A stretch of DNA of 64,000 bases from Paenibacillus alba. GTDB lineage: Bacteria > Bacillota > Bacilli > Paenibacillales > NBRC-103111. Below the pieces are notes generated by a model that had not been told where the DNA came from, did not search any database, and was given only the letters and a program-made list of their open reading frames with translations. The DNA is taken from assembly GCF_013204855.1 (NCBI RefSeq), contig NZ_JABMKZ010000026.1, positions 1 to 64,000 of the forward strand, given 5' to 3'. Position numbers and translations under genes: made by a program. Below are positions 25,842 to 34,954 of this stretch, in pieces (position 1 is the first letter of the stretch; each line of letters starts with the position of its first letter).

Positions 25842-27611
25842 ATGAAATTCCAAGCTTTAAAAAAGGAAATTACCGTCATGCTCGCTTTACTGGTGTTCCT
25901 TGCCAGCGCGATAACAGCACCAGCTGCTCAGGCGGTATCATCAAGTGCGTCCTTTATCCTACTTTATATTGATAAGTCCGAAGCTTTTGTCAATGAGCAA
26001 CAAATCCATTTGGAGTCACCTTCCACAATCATTAATGGCAGCACCTATGTACCGGCCAAATTCCTTGGCGATACGATGGGCTTTAACGTTGAGTGGAATG
26101 ACGCTTCACGGACGATTCAAATGACGCCTCCGGGCTATAACATCATCTTGGATGCCGATCATAAGAGTGTAACAACGAATGGCGTGGATACGCCTTTTAA
26201 CTCCGTTGCAGCGATTGTGAATGGGAAGCTTATGGTGAAGCTGACTTGGTTAGCTGATTACATGGGCGCGAAGTATACTTACAACAACGAGCTTCGTCGC
26301 GTGGAGATTGTACATTTTAAGAACCCTGAGGGCATCTACATTGACCAGGACAGCAACTCCAGACCTGTAGCCAAGTTCACAACGGCGAAGCCTACATACC
26401 GTATTGGAGAGCCTGTGAAGTATCTGGACTTAAGTTACGATCCGGATGCCGAAGGGATTGCTTCCTACGAGTGGACAGGAAAGCAAGAAGCCTTTTTCAA
26501 AGCGGGGAAATATCCAGTAACGTTAACGGTGAAAGACGGGCATGGGCATGTCAGCCAATTGTTCAAAAGCTTCGTTACCGTTGTGGATGAAACGTACCTG
26601 ACGGAAATCGAATACCCGATTTATACGAAACCGGTTGGCGGCTTCATCAAGTCAGACTGGGGCACGATTTGGGCACATTTCAATGACATGCTCCCATTGA
26701 CTAAGAAAGTAACGGAAGTTGCGGGGCGTACGCTGCTTGTGAGCGATAGTCCAGAAGAATTTACAGAAAAAGGTATCCTTTACCGCGACAACATTAATGG
26801 CAAAGCGCGATTATACGCTGATCATATCAATGGTACGAAACAGAAGATGACGATGGCGATTTTTGCCACGAATAATTCCGATAAGCCAGTTATGATTAAA
26901 ACAACGAACAAAGGCGAAGTCTATCCTTCTGTTTATGCCAACCTGATTGGAAGCGAAGCTTCTGTCGATTTCCTTCTTCAAAATGTATACACCGATGTGC
27001 TGACAGTGCCTCCGCATGAAACTTATATTTATGCGAAGCTTCCGGACTTCTACCCAGGGCAAGGCGTAAACTTGTTCTACGATGTAGAGACAGACGGAGA
27101 ACTGCAAATTTCATTCGGTGTGACGGATCAAAGATTAACCCCAACTACAGCGCAGGAATTGCCGTTATTAGGCTTTACGGGGCACGTACGAGGGACCTTC
27201 CCTATCTCCGAGATCAAATGGGACATTGACGCTTCCAGCTTCACGAAAACGTCCGTGTTGACCATCGGGGACAACAAAACCGATCCTTTCGTCAAAGGCT
27301 ATGACGTGATGCGCAAGCAGAACGTAGAAAACGGCGGAAACTACGGCGTAGTTTACAAAATCCATGCAGATAAGCCGCGCAAGATGGCTGTAATGATCAT
27401 GGCCAAAGGCGGCGTCTTCAAGGGGCCGTTCAAAATTAACGGCGAGATCATACCGGTGCCTTACTCCGGTGTTATTACCGCATTTGACGGCATGGAAGTG
27501 CTGGCTCGTACGACGGGGACAGAAGATGCGCTTGATATCGAGTTCACGCCTCCTGCGGGTTCAGCATTCCCGATCGATCTGATTTTCTATCCGCTGGATG
27601 AGAAGAAGTAA
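25842..27611 (+). CDS. secreted stalk-domain and PKD-like protein
   Basis: The 589-residue protein has a signal peptide (about 1-31, ending APAAQAV). A copper-amine-oxidase N-terminal-type stalk domain follows (about 35-165, with NGSTYVPAKFLGDTMGFNVEW and MVKLTWLADYMGAK). A PKD-like domain spans about 180-250 (SYEWTGKQEAFFKAGKYPV). The remaining 330 residues are beta-rich and not recognised. Despite its name the stalk domain is not an enzyme; it is common in exported Paenibacillus proteins. It appears monocistronic, with AAAGGAG before the ATG. Its cell-surface role is unknown. Confidence 0.78.
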   Translation: MKFQALKKEITVMLALLVFLASAITAPAAQAVSSSASFILLYIDKSEAFVNEQQIHLESPSTIINGSTYVPAKFLGDTMGFNVEWNDASRTIQMTPPGYNIILDADHKSVTTNGVDTPFNSVAAIVNGKLMVKLTWLADYMGAKYTYNNELRRVEIVHFKNPEGIYIDQDSNSRPVAKFTTAKPTYRIGEPVKYLDLSYDPDAEGIASYEWTGKQEAFFKAGKYPVTLTVKDGHGHVSQLFKSFVTVVDETYLTEIEYPIYTKPVGGFIKSDWGTIWAHFNDMLPLTKKVTEVAGRTLLVSDSPEEFTEKGILYRDNINGKARLYADHINGTKQKMTMAIFATNNSDKPVMIKTTNKGEVYPSVYANLIGSEASVDFLLQNVYTDVLTVPPHETYIYAKLPDFYPGQGVNLFYDVETDGELQISFGVTDQRLTPTTAQELPLLGFTGHVRGTFPISEIKWDIDASSFTKTSVLTIGDNKTDPFVKGYDVMRKQNVENGGNYGVVYKIHADKPRKMAVMIMAKGGVFKGPFKINGEIIPVPYSGVITAFDGMEVLARTTGTEDALDIEFTPPAGSAFPIDLIFYPLDEKK

Positions 27612-27677
27612 GTCGGAGTGAGTTGTTTGCAAATGGGGGAGTATCTCCTGCGATGAAGTAGGAGCTGCAGCTAAGCC

Positions 27678-27864
27678 AAAAACCTGCGGAAGTGCAGGAA
27701 TTTTCGGGCGGATTGGGTTGGAAAATGGGAATACCTGCATTTGTGCAGGTATTTTCTGTTTTTCCAGCCTCTAATTCCAAAAAAGCTTTAAAAGCCTGCA
27801 CAAACGCAGGAATTTCATGATTAAGGCTACTCCAAGAGTAAAAAAGATGCACAATTGCAGGTTT
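27678..27864. repeat. four GCAGG-type repeat units in the gap before clpP
   Basis: Four related units lie at 27678-27704, 27730-27755, 27791-27820 and 27841-27864. Most can fold: CCTGC-ggaagt-GCAGG, ACCTGCA-tttg-TGCAGGT, CCTGC-acaaac-GCAGG. The 3' flank is usually AATTT or TATTTT. The family matches units at 133-210. The rest of this 442-bp gap has only the clpP terminator. Confidence 0.7.
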
Positions 27865-27992
27865 GTTAAAAGTAACTGGAGCTAGGCAGGACGACATTTG
27901 AGGCGATGGGCATAGTGTCAGAAAAAATGAGGCGTTGTCTTCAAGTAGTTTTTCTGCTTATGGGAAGGCTCCTGACTCCTCCAAAATCAACA

Positions 27993-28045
27993 AAAAAACC
28001 AGCCGCACGGCGCTCGGAGGAGCGTCCATGCAGGCTGGTTTTTGT
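27993..28045 (-). terminator. terminator of clpP
   Basis: AAAACCAGCC pairs with GGCTGGTTTT around a 28-base loop that holds another small stem. A and T runs flank both sides, so it may work in both directions. Confidence 0.85.
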
Positions 28046-28053
28046 TTAATTAA

Positions 28054-28635
28054 TTAGACACGCTCAATTACTTTATCAATGAGTCCGTAAGCGGCTGCTT
28101 CAGCTGCACTCATGAAATTGTCGCGATCTGTATCTTTCTCGATGCGCTCGAACGTTTGTCCTGTGCGCTCTGCCAAGATTGTGTTCAGGTTGTCCCGCAT
28201 TTTCAAAATACGCTTAGCGCGGATTTCGATGTCGGAGGCTTGGCCTTCAGCGCCGCCTAGCGGCTGGTGAATCATGACTTCGCTGTTCGGCAGCGCGTAG
28301 CGCTTGCCTTTGGCGCCCGCAGTAAGCAGGAACGCGCCCATGGAAGCAGCCATACCAACGCAGATCGTGGATACGTCTGGCTTGATGAACTGCATCGTGT
28401 CGAAGATCGCCATGCCGGCGGTAATGGAACCGCCTGGGCTGTTGATGTAAAGCGAGATATCTTTATCAGGATCTTGGGCGGCCAAGAAAAGTAATTGAGC
28501 AATGATGGAGTTCGCCACAACATCGTTGACACCCGTGCCTAAGAAAATGATGCGGTCCTTCAGCAAGCGAGAGTAGATGTCATATCCTCTTTCACCGCGC
28601 GCGTCCTGTTCGACTACCATAGGGATAAAACTCAT
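28054..28635 (-). CDS. clpP: ATP-dependent Clp protease proteolytic subunit
   Basis: The 193-residue serine peptidase has Ser98 (GMAASMGAFLL), His123 (VMIHQPLGG) and Asp172 (KDTDRDNF), the normal triad. It forms the tetradecameric chamber that works with ClpC/ClpX ATPases. AAGGAGG is placed correctly before the ATG. A promoter with an overlapping CtsR box lies upstream (28747-28786), so it is expected to be induced by heat and protein stress. Confidence 0.97.
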   Translation of the reverse strand: MSFIPMVVEQDARGERGYDIYSRLLKDRIIFLGTGVNDVVANSIIAQLLFLAAQDPDKDISLYINSPGGSITAGMAIFDTMQFIKPDVSTICVGMAASMGAFLLTAGAKGKRYALPNSEVMIHQPLGGAEGQASDIEIRAKRILKMRDNLNTILAERTGQTFERIEKDTDRDNFMSAAEAAAYGLIDKVIERV

Positions 28636-28746
28636 GAGAATGACCTCCTTGGGGTGGGTACTTGGTTTACATGGTGTGGAGCCAATTTCGTCATTGTTAG
28701 ATGAAATTGTTCTCCGGGGTGCATACTATTTACAGTATCTACAAGT

Positions 28747-28786
28747 ATGATAACGAAAAAACCTCTGAAGGTCAAGAAAGGTCAAA
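28747..28786 (-). promoter_or_regulatory. clpP promoter with CtsR operator
   Basis: On the minus strand TTGACC (28770-28775) and TATCAT (28747-28752) have a 17-base spacer. The same area, read on the plus strand, is GGTCAAG-AAA-GGTCAAA (28770-28786), one mismatch from the CtsR heptad repeat GGTCAAA-NAN-GGTCAAA. The operator therefore covers the -35 box. Confidence 0.82.
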
Positions 28787-28793
28787 CTAAGAA

Positions 28794-28820
28794 TAAAAAA
28801 AATCAGTTCAAGAACTGATT
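28794..28820 (-). terminator. terminator of the tRNA-Arg gene
   Basis: AATCAGTTC pairs with GAACTGATT around two bases, and an A-run at 28796-28802 gives a U-tail for minus-strand transcription. Confidence 0.8.
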
Positions 28821-28838
28821 CAGGGTGTTTCTTATGGA

Positions 28839-28910
28839 CGCGCCCGAAAGGAATCGAACCTTTATCTCAGGCTTCGGAGGCCTACGTCATATCCATTGGA
28901 CCACGGGCGC
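28839..28910 (-). tRNA. tRNA-Arg (anticodon CCG)
   Basis: The minus strand folds as a cloverleaf: acceptor GCGCCCG/CGGGCGC, an anticodon stem around loop CTCCGAA with anticodon CCG, and a T-arm with GGTTCGATTCC. The discriminator base is G and CCA is not encoded. It reads CGG codons. It lies between the clpP promoter and the cggR promoter. Confidence 0.95.
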
Positions 28911-29015
28911 ATATCTGCAAAAAAGAGAAGCAAGGGTTATTATATGTCAGACTTCCATAAAAAGCAAGACGGTAAGCCTTTTCAGTCTTTTTTAGTGAAA
29001 ATGTTTGAACAAATG

Positions 29016-29044
29016 TTGAATATTCAGTTATAATTGGTTATAAT
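29016..29044 (+). promoter_or_regulatory. promoter of the cggR glycolytic operon
   Basis: TTGAAT (29016-29021) and TATAAT (29039-29044) are separated by exactly 17 bases. Transcription would start near 29051, giving a leader of about 140 bases before ATG 29189. Confidence 0.75.
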
Positions 29045-29087
29045 AAAAGTGTAAGGAAATTCAGTGAAATAAGCTTTCCCAAGTTGG

Positions 29088-29110
29088 AAAGTGGTAAGTC
29101 ACTTTTTTTT
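29088..29110 (+). terminator. possible leader attenuator hairpin before cggR
   Basis: AAAGTG pairs with CACTTT around GTAAGT, and eight T residues run to 29110. It is only 6 bp, just downstream of the promoter and before the CggR operator, so it could be a weak attenuator. Function is inferred. Confidence 0.4.
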
Positions 29111-29118
29111 CGCCCGGG

Positions 29119-29154
29119 TGGGACACAAAATGTAGACCCGGGACATAAAACGTC
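29119..29154 (+). promoter_or_regulatory. CggR operator
   Basis: TGGGAC-acaaaa-TGTA-gacc-CGGGAC-ataaaa-CGTC has the exact 36-base layout of the Bacillus subtilis CggR operator (CGGGAC-N6-TGTC-N4-CGGGAC-N6-TGTC) with three changed bases. It is in the leader downstream of the promoter, where the bound repressor can block RNA polymerase. Confidence 0.85.
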
Positions 29155-29188
29155 CAACTTTAGGATCAGGAGCGTCAGTCGTCGTCAT

Positions 29189-30211
29189 ATGAGAGAAATA
29201 CTTGACATTCAGAAACAGCTCTTGCCAGATCTATTGGACATCATGAAGAAGCGGTACTCGATTCTGCATCATATCTTGGTTTCCGGCGTTGTCGGACGCC
29301 GCACACTAGCCTCGTCGCTCGATATGACGGAGCGCGTGCTCCGCGGTGAAGTCGATTTCTTGAAGGAGCTTGGGCTTCTTGAATCCGATGCAGCAGGTAT
29401 GAGAATTACCGAGTCCGGTCGACAACTGCTTGAAGACATGTTGCCGATCATCAAGATTGCATTTGGTTTAACCGATTTGGAAGAAAGCATTGCCAAAGCC
29501 TTTGGCTTGTCACAAGTCATTGTTGTCCCCGGCGACTCGGATACTTCGGATTTCACGAAGAAGGAGCTTGGCCGAGCAGGCGCAGCAGCTTTGCGCAAAT
29601 ATGTAGCCAAGGATGATATCATCGCGGTTACAGGCGGCTCTACCATGGCGCAGATTGCCAATAACTTGGCGATATCCTCTTCTATGAAAGGCAGCTGGTT
29701 CGTACCGGCTCGCGGTGGACTTGGGGAAAGCGTGGATATGCAGGCAAACACCATCGCTTCCATTATGGCCAAGAAGACAGGCGGGAAATACAGGCTGTTG
29801 CACGTACCGGATCATCTCGGTGAGGAAGCGTACCAATCCCTTATCCAAGATCCGCAGATTCAGGAAGTTGTTGACGCTGTTCGCAGTTGTCGCATCGTTG
29901 TACACGGTATCGGAGATGCTATGGTCATGGCTCGCAGGCGCAAGGTAGATGCCGAGACGACACGCAGTTTACAAGCCGATGGCGCACTTGCCGAGGCATT
30001 TGGGTACTATTTTGATCGACAAGGCAACGTGGTTCACAAGATGCCGACGGTCGGACTTCGACTGGAGGATCTGCAGCGTATTGAAGTTGTGATTGGCGTA
30101 GCCGGAGGCAAGAGCAAAGGTGAAGCGATCGCATCGGTCCTTCGTCACGGACAAGAGAACGTGCTTGTAACGGATGAAGCGGCTGCACTGGAAATAATGA
30201 AACATGTGTGA
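29189..30211 (+). CDS. cggR: central glycolytic genes regulator
   Basis: The 340-residue SorC/DeoR-type repressor starts IQKQLLPDLLDIMKKRYSIL with an N-terminal winged helix. The sugar-binding domain follows, with AVTGGSTMAQIANNLA and VPARGGLGESVDMQANT. CggR represses the gapA operon and is released by fructose-1,6-bisphosphate. I chose ATG 29189 because the family starts there and the CggR operator would lie inside any longer frame (TTG 29084). The best ribosome site, AGGAG near 29167, is rather far, so the start is not certain. Confidence 0.92.
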   Translation: MREILDIQKQLLPDLLDIMKKRYSILHHILVSGVVGRRTLASSLDMTERVLRGEVDFLKELGLLESDAAGMRITESGRQLLEDMLPIIKIAFGLTDLEESIAKAFGLSQVIVVPGDSDTSDFTKKELGRAGAAALRKYVAKDDIIAVTGGSTMAQIANNLAISSSMKGSWFVPARGGLGESVDMQANTIASIMAKKTGGKYRLLHVPDHLGEEAYQSLIQDPQIQEVVDAVRSCRIVVHGIGDAMVMARRRKVDAETTRSLQADGALAEAFGYYFDRQGNVVHKMPTVGLRLEDLQRIEVVIGVAGGKSKGEAIASVLRHGQENVLVTDEAAALEIMKHV

Positions 30212-30289
30212 GGAAGACATCATAACGTATGCCTTAACCGGCTGCGTTTTGAAATATAATTATTTATTTAATCTTAGGAGGAATTCGCT

Positions 30290-31294
30290 ATGGTAAAAGT
30301 AGGTATTAACGGTTTCGGACGTATTGGTCGTAATGTGTTTCGCGCAGCTTTGAACAATTCAGAAGTACAGATCGTGGCAGTAAACGATTTGACTGACGTA
30401 AAAACATTGGCTCACTTGCTCAAATATGACACAACTCACGGTAAACTAGACGCTACAGTTGAAGCTGGCGAAGGCGAATTGATCGTTAACGGTCGTTCCA
30501 TCAAAGTTTTTGCTGAGCGTGACCCTGGGAACCTGCCATGGGCATCTGTAGGCGCTGAAATCGTTGTTGAATCCACTGGTATTTTCACAGCGAAAGAAAA
30601 AGCATCCCTTCACTTGAAAGGTGGAGCTAAGAAAGTTATCATTTCCGCTCCTGCTTCCGACGAAGATATCACTATCGTACTGGGCGTAAACGAAGACAAA
30701 TACGATCCAGCTGCTCATACAATTATCTCCAACGCTTCTTGTACGACAAACTGTCTGGCTCCTTTCGCGAAAGTTATCAACGATAGCTTCGGAATCGTAA
30801 AAGGGATGATGACAACAGTTCACTCCTACACAAATGACCAATCCGTGCTTGACGTTCCTCACAAAGACCTTCGTCGTGCTCGCGCAGCAGCTGAGAACAT
30901 CATTCCTTCCAGCACTGGCGCAGCAAAAGCAATCGGCCTAGTTCTTCCTGAGCTTAAAGGCAAATTGAACGGTATGTCTATGCGTGTTCCTACGCCTAAC
31001 GTTTCCGTAACTGACTTGGTTGTTGAACTTAAAGTTAACGTAACGGTTGATGAAGTAAACGCAGCTTTGAAAACAGCTTCCGAAGGCCCTCTGAAAGGCA
31101 TTCTGAACTACACAGAAGATGCTTTGGTTTCCAGCGATTTCAATGGTGATCCAGCTTCCTCCACAATCGATGCGCTTTCCACAATGGTAGTTGGCGACAA
31201 CATGCTGAAAGTGGTTTCCTGGTACGACAACGAGTGGGGTTACTCCAACCGTGTAGTTGACTTGGCAGCTTTCATCGCGAAAAAAGGTCTGTAA
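30290..31294 (+). CDS. gapA: glyceraldehyde-3-phosphate dehydrogenase
   Basis: The 334-residue enzyme has the NAD motif GINGFGRIGRNVFRAA and the catalytic SNASCTTNCLAP (Cys near 152). It makes 1,3-bisphosphoglycerate from glyceraldehyde 3-phosphate. It is the first enzyme gene of the cggR operon, with AGGAGGA before the ATG. Codon use is strongly biased, as expected for high expression. Confidence 0.97.
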   Translation: MVKVGINGFGRIGRNVFRAALNNSEVQIVAVNDLTDVKTLAHLLKYDTTHGKLDATVEAGEGELIVNGRSIKVFAERDPGNLPWASVGAEIVVESTGIFTAKEKASLHLKGGAKKVIISAPASDEDITIVLGVNEDKYDPAAHTIISNASCTTNCLAPFAKVINDSFGIVKGMMTTVHSYTNDQSVLDVPHKDLRRARAAAENIIPSSTGAAKAIGLVLPELKGKLNGMSMRVPTPNVSVTDLVVELKVNVTVDEVNAALKTASEGPLKGILNYTEDALVSSDFNGDPASSTIDALSTMVVGDNMLKVVSWYDNEWGYSNRVVDLAAFIAKKGL

Positions 31295-31417
31295 TTCCAT
31301 AGCGTAACACACACAAAACGACATGAAGGGGAGAAGCGATTCTCCTCTTTATGTGCGATTTTCCCATATAAAAGGTAGACCGGAAGAAAACCATACACGC
31401 TCAGGGAGGCTTTTACG

Positions 31418-32599
31418 ATGAATAAGAAAAGTGTTCGCGATGTTGAAGTAGCTGGTAAAAGAGTATTTGTTCGCGTTGATTTCAACGTACCTGTAGAGAA
31501 CGGTCAAATCACCGATGATACTCGGATCAGAGAAACGCTTCCTACGATTAAATTCTTAGTTGAAAAAGGCGCTAAAGTTATTCTTGCAGCCCATTTTGGT
31601 CGTCCAAACGGACAAGTGGTTGAAGAGCTTCGTTTGACGCCGGTTGCTGCGAAATTGGCTGAGCTTCTTGGTCAAAACGTGATTAAAGCGGATCAATCCG
31701 TTGGCGAAATCGTGAAAGCACAAGTTGATGCACTTGAGAATGGCGATGTTCTCTTGCTGGAAAACGTTCGTTTCAACGAAGGTGAAGAGAAAAATGATCC
31801 TGAATTGGCCAAAGCTTTCGCTGATCTTGCGGATTTGTTCGTGAATGATGCTTTCGGTGCTGCTCACCGTGCACATGCTTCGACGGCAGGAATCGCGGCT
31901 TACATTCCGGCTGTTTCCGGTCTTTTGATGGAGAAAGAGCTTGATGTTCTAGGCAAAGCGCTGAACAACCCTGAGCGTCCTTTCACAGCTATCGTTGGCG
32001 GATCCAAAGTGAAAGACAAAATCGCTGTCATTGAAAACCTCCTGAACATTGCAGACAACGTCTTGATTGGCGGCGGTCTGTCCTATACATTCTTGAAAGC
32101 ACAAGGCTATGAAATCGGTAAATCGCTTTTGGACAATTCGAAGCTTGATTTAGCGCTTAGCTTTATTGAGAAAGCAAAAGAAAAAGGCGTGAACTTCCTA
32201 CTTCCTGTAGATATCGTTGTGACAGATAAATTCAGTGCCGATGCGAATACGCAAATCGTTGGCATTGATGGCATTCCAGCAGATTGGGAAGGCATTGACA
32301 TCGGACCGAAAACACGTGAGCTTTATGCAGACGTTATCGCGAAATCCAAGCTGGTTGTTTGGAACGGACCGATGGGCGTATTCGAAATCGAGCCTTTCTC
32401 CCATGGTACACGCGCAGTAGCTGAGGCTTGTGCAGCAACTTCCGGTTACACGGTTATTGGTGGTGGTGATTCCGCTGCAGCTACAGAGAAGTTCCATTTG
32501 GCTGACAAAATGAACCATATGTCCACGGGCGGCGGAGCTTCCTTGGAGTTTATGGAAGGTAAAGCATTGCCAGGCGTAGTAGCCTTGAACGATAAATAA
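31418..32599 (+). CDS. pgk: phosphoglycerate kinase
   Basis: The 393-residue enzyme has VFVRVDFNVPVENG near its N terminus and the nucleotide-binding GGGDSAAATEKF at its C terminus. It makes ATP and 3-phosphoglycerate. It is second in the glycolytic enzyme series, 123 bp after gapA. Confidence 0.97.
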   Translation: MNKKSVRDVEVAGKRVFVRVDFNVPVENGQITDDTRIRETLPTIKFLVEKGAKVILAAHFGRPNGQVVEELRLTPVAAKLAELLGQNVIKADQSVGEIVKAQVDALENGDVLLLENVRFNEGEEKNDPELAKAFADLADLFVNDAFGAAHRAHASTAGIAAYIPAVSGLLMEKELDVLGKALNNPERPFTAIVGGSKVKDKIAVIENLLNIADNVLIGGGLSYTFLKAQGYEIGKSLLDNSKLDLALSFIEKAKEKGVNFLLPVDIVVTDKFSADANTQIVGIDGIPADWEGIDIGPKTRELYADVIAKSKLVVWNGPMGVFEIEPFSHGTRAVAEACAATSGYTVIGGGDSAAATEKFHLADKMNHMSTGGGASLEFMEGKALPGVVALNDK

Positions 32600-32624
32600 T
32601 TTTTCACAAAGGAGCATCATTCCC

Positions 32625-33377
32625 ATGAGTAGAAAACCGATTATCGCGGGTAACTGGAAAATGTTCAAAACCGTTTCCGAAGCTGTTAGCTTCGTGAATG
32701 AAATCAAAGGCAGCACGGTCGAAGGCGTAGAGAGCGTTATTTGCTCTCCTTTCACGAACCTGCCAGCACTGGTTGAAGCTGCGAAAGGCACGGATGTTCA
32801 TGTAGGCGCACAAAACCTGCATTTTGAAGACAATGGTGCTTTCACAGGTGAAATCAGCGGCGTGATGTTGAAGGATCTTGGCGTGGAGTACGTCATTATC
32901 GGTCACTCCGAGCGCAGAGCTTACTTCGCGGAAACAGACGAAATCGTGAACAAGAAAGTCGTTGCAGCTTTCAAACACGGCTTGACGCCAATCCTTTGCG
33001 TAGGCGAGAAGCTGGAAGAGCGTGAAGCAGGTCAAACCAAAGATGTTTGCAAAGTGCAAACAGAAGCAGCTTTCGCTGGTCTGAGCGCAGAGCAAGCGGC
33101 GCAAGTAGTTATCGCTTATGAGCCTATCTGGGCGATCGGCACAGGCAAATCCTCCACAGCTGAAGATGCACAAGACGTTATCGGCTACATCCGTACATTG
33201 GTGAGCGGTCTTTACGGCGCATCCGTTGCCGATGCAGTTCGTATTCAATACGGCGGCAGCGTGAAGCCAAACAACATTGCTGAGTACATGGCACAGCCTG
33301 ACATTGACGGCGCACTTGTAGGCGGAGCGAGCTTGGAAGCAGCTTCCTACATCCAACTTGTCCAGGGGGCGAAGTAA
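32625..33377 (+). CDS. tpiA: triosephosphate isomerase
   Basis: The 250-residue TIM barrel has the N-terminal ligand-binding AGNWKM, the catalytic IGHSERR and AYEPIWAIGTGKSS motifs. It interconverts the triose phosphates. It sits between pgk and gpmI, 1 bp from the latter's start. Confidence 0.97.
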   Translation: MSRKPIIAGNWKMFKTVSEAVSFVNEIKGSTVEGVESVICSPFTNLPALVEAAKGTDVHVGAQNLHFEDNGAFTGEISGVMLKDLGVEYVIIGHSERRAYFAETDEIVNKKVVAAFKHGLTPILCVGEKLEEREAGQTKDVCKVQTEAAFAGLSAEQAAQVVIAYEPIWAIGTGKSSTAEDAQDVIGYIRTLVSGLYGASVADAVRIQYGGSVKPNNIAEYMAQPDIDGALVGGASLEAASYIQLVQGAK

Positions 33378-33378
33378 C

Positions 33379-34917
33379 ATGTCCAGACCGAAACCGGTAG
33401 CACTCATCATTCTCGATGGCTTCGGACTCCGCTCGGAAGAGCAGGGGAATGCGGTTGCTCATGCGAAAAAACCGAATTACGACCGTTATTGGGCGACTTT
33501 CCCGCATACAACATTAACCGCTTGCGGTGAAGCTGTAGGTTTGCCGGAAGGCCAGATGGGGAATTCTGAAGTAGGACACCTGAATATCGGCGCAGGCCGG
33601 ATTGTTTATCAGGATTTGACGCGGATTTCCAAATCGATTCGTGACGGCGAATTTTACGATAATGAAACGATTTTAGGCGCCGTTCGTTATGCCAAACTCA
33701 ACGGGAAGAAGCTGCACCTATACGGGCTGCTTTCTGATGGCGGCGTACATAGTCACATTCAGCATTTGTTCGCTTTGCTGGACTTGGCTAAAAAAGAGCA
33801 ATTCGAAGATGTCTACATCCATGCTTTCCTTGATGGCCGCGACGTAGCTCCGGACTCTGCTAAGGGGTACATGGCAAGCTTGCTGCAAAAAATCACGGAA
33901 GTCGGCGTAGGCAAAATTGCCACCGTTCAAGGTCGTTATTATGCGATGGATCGCGATAAACGTTGGGAACGGACAGAGAAATCCTACCGTGCCATGGTTT
34001 ATGGCGAAGGCCCAGCCTACACAGATCCGATGAAGGCGATTGTTGAATCCTATGAGAAATCCGTGTTTGACGAGTTCGTTATGCCGACGGTTATTGTTGG
34101 TGACGATGGTCAACCAGTAGGACTTGTAGAGTCAGGCGATGCGGTTATTTTCTTCAACTTCCGTCCTGACCGTGCGATTCAGCTTTCCCAAGTATTTACG
34201 AACGAAGATTTCCGCGGCTTTGACCGAGGCCCTAAAGTGGCGAAAAACCTGTACTACGTATGTCTGACTTTGTTCAGTGAATCCGTAGACGGCTTCGTAG
34301 CTTACAAGCCTAAGGATCTCGACAACACACTGGGTGAAGTATTGGCCCAGAATGGTCTGAAGCAGCTTCGCGCTGCGGAAACTGAAAAGTATCCGCACGT
34401 CACGTTCTTCTTCAGCGGCGGACGCGATGCGGAATTGCCAGGCGAAACGCGCCTGCTTATTCCTTCACCGAAAGTAGCGACGTACGACTTGCAACCAGAA
34501 ATGAGCGCCTATGAATTAGCGGCTGCTGTGGTTAAGGAAGTTGAAGCAGAGCGTCATGACGTGATTATCCTCAACTTCGCTAACCCTGACATGGTAGGCC
34601 ACTCCGGCTTGCTGGAGCCTACTGTGAAGGCAATTGAAGCAACAGATGCTTGTCTAGGTCAAGTTGTAGAAGCGATCCTCGCCAAAGGCGGCGTGGTGTG
34701 CATTACAGCCGATCACGGGAATGCAGACGTTGTTACGAATGCAGACGGATCACGCAACACGGCACACACAACCAATCCCGTACCTTTTATTGTGACGGAC
34801 AAATCTGTTACACTAAGAGATGGCGGAATTTTGGCAGATATTGCACCAACGATGCTTGATTTCTTACAAGTTGTGCAGCCGGTTCAAATGACCGGAGCCA
34901 CTATTCTAAAAAAATAG
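33379..34917 (+). CDS. gpmI: 2,3-bisphosphoglycerate-independent phosphoglycerate mutase
   Basis: The 512-residue metal-dependent enzyme starts PVALIILDGFG and has the MGNSEVGHLNIGAGR active-site Ser segment and the ADHGNAD motif. It converts 3- to 2-phosphoglycerate. The ATG at 33379 follows the tpiA stop by one base, with AGGGGGC inside the tpiA 3' end; a longer start at 33358 is unlikely. Confidence 0.97.
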   Translation: MSRPKPVALIILDGFGLRSEEQGNAVAHAKKPNYDRYWATFPHTTLTACGEAVGLPEGQMGNSEVGHLNIGAGRIVYQDLTRISKSIRDGEFYDNETILGAVRYAKLNGKKLHLYGLLSDGGVHSHIQHLFALLDLAKKEQFEDVYIHAFLDGRDVAPDSAKGYMASLLQKITEVGVGKIATVQGRYYAMDRDKRWERTEKSYRAMVYGEGPAYTDPMKAIVESYEKSVFDEFVMPTVIVGDDGQPVGLVESGDAVIFFNFRPDRAIQLSQVFTNEDFRGFDRGPKVAKNLYYVCLTLFSESVDGFVAYKPKDLDNTLGEVLAQNGLKQLRAAETEKYPHVTFFFSGGRDAELPGETRLLIPSPKVATYDLQPEMSAYELAAAVVKEVEAERHDVIILNFANPDMVGHSGLLEPTVKAIEATDACLGQVVEAILAKGGVVCITADHGNADVVTNADGSRNTAHTTNPVPFIVTDKSVTLRDGGILADIAPTMLDFLQVVQPVQMTGATILKK

Positions 34918-34954
34918 CAAGTCACCTATTATATAAAAGGAGTGTTTTCTAACA

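Noticed and set aside
27678..27864. Possible CRISPR array in the gap before clpP
   Set aside because: The units are imperfect, of varied orientation and spacing, and no cas genes are present.
32604..33410. Minus-strand open frame opposite tpiA
   Set aside because: Antisense of a strongly expressed glycolytic gene with biased codons.
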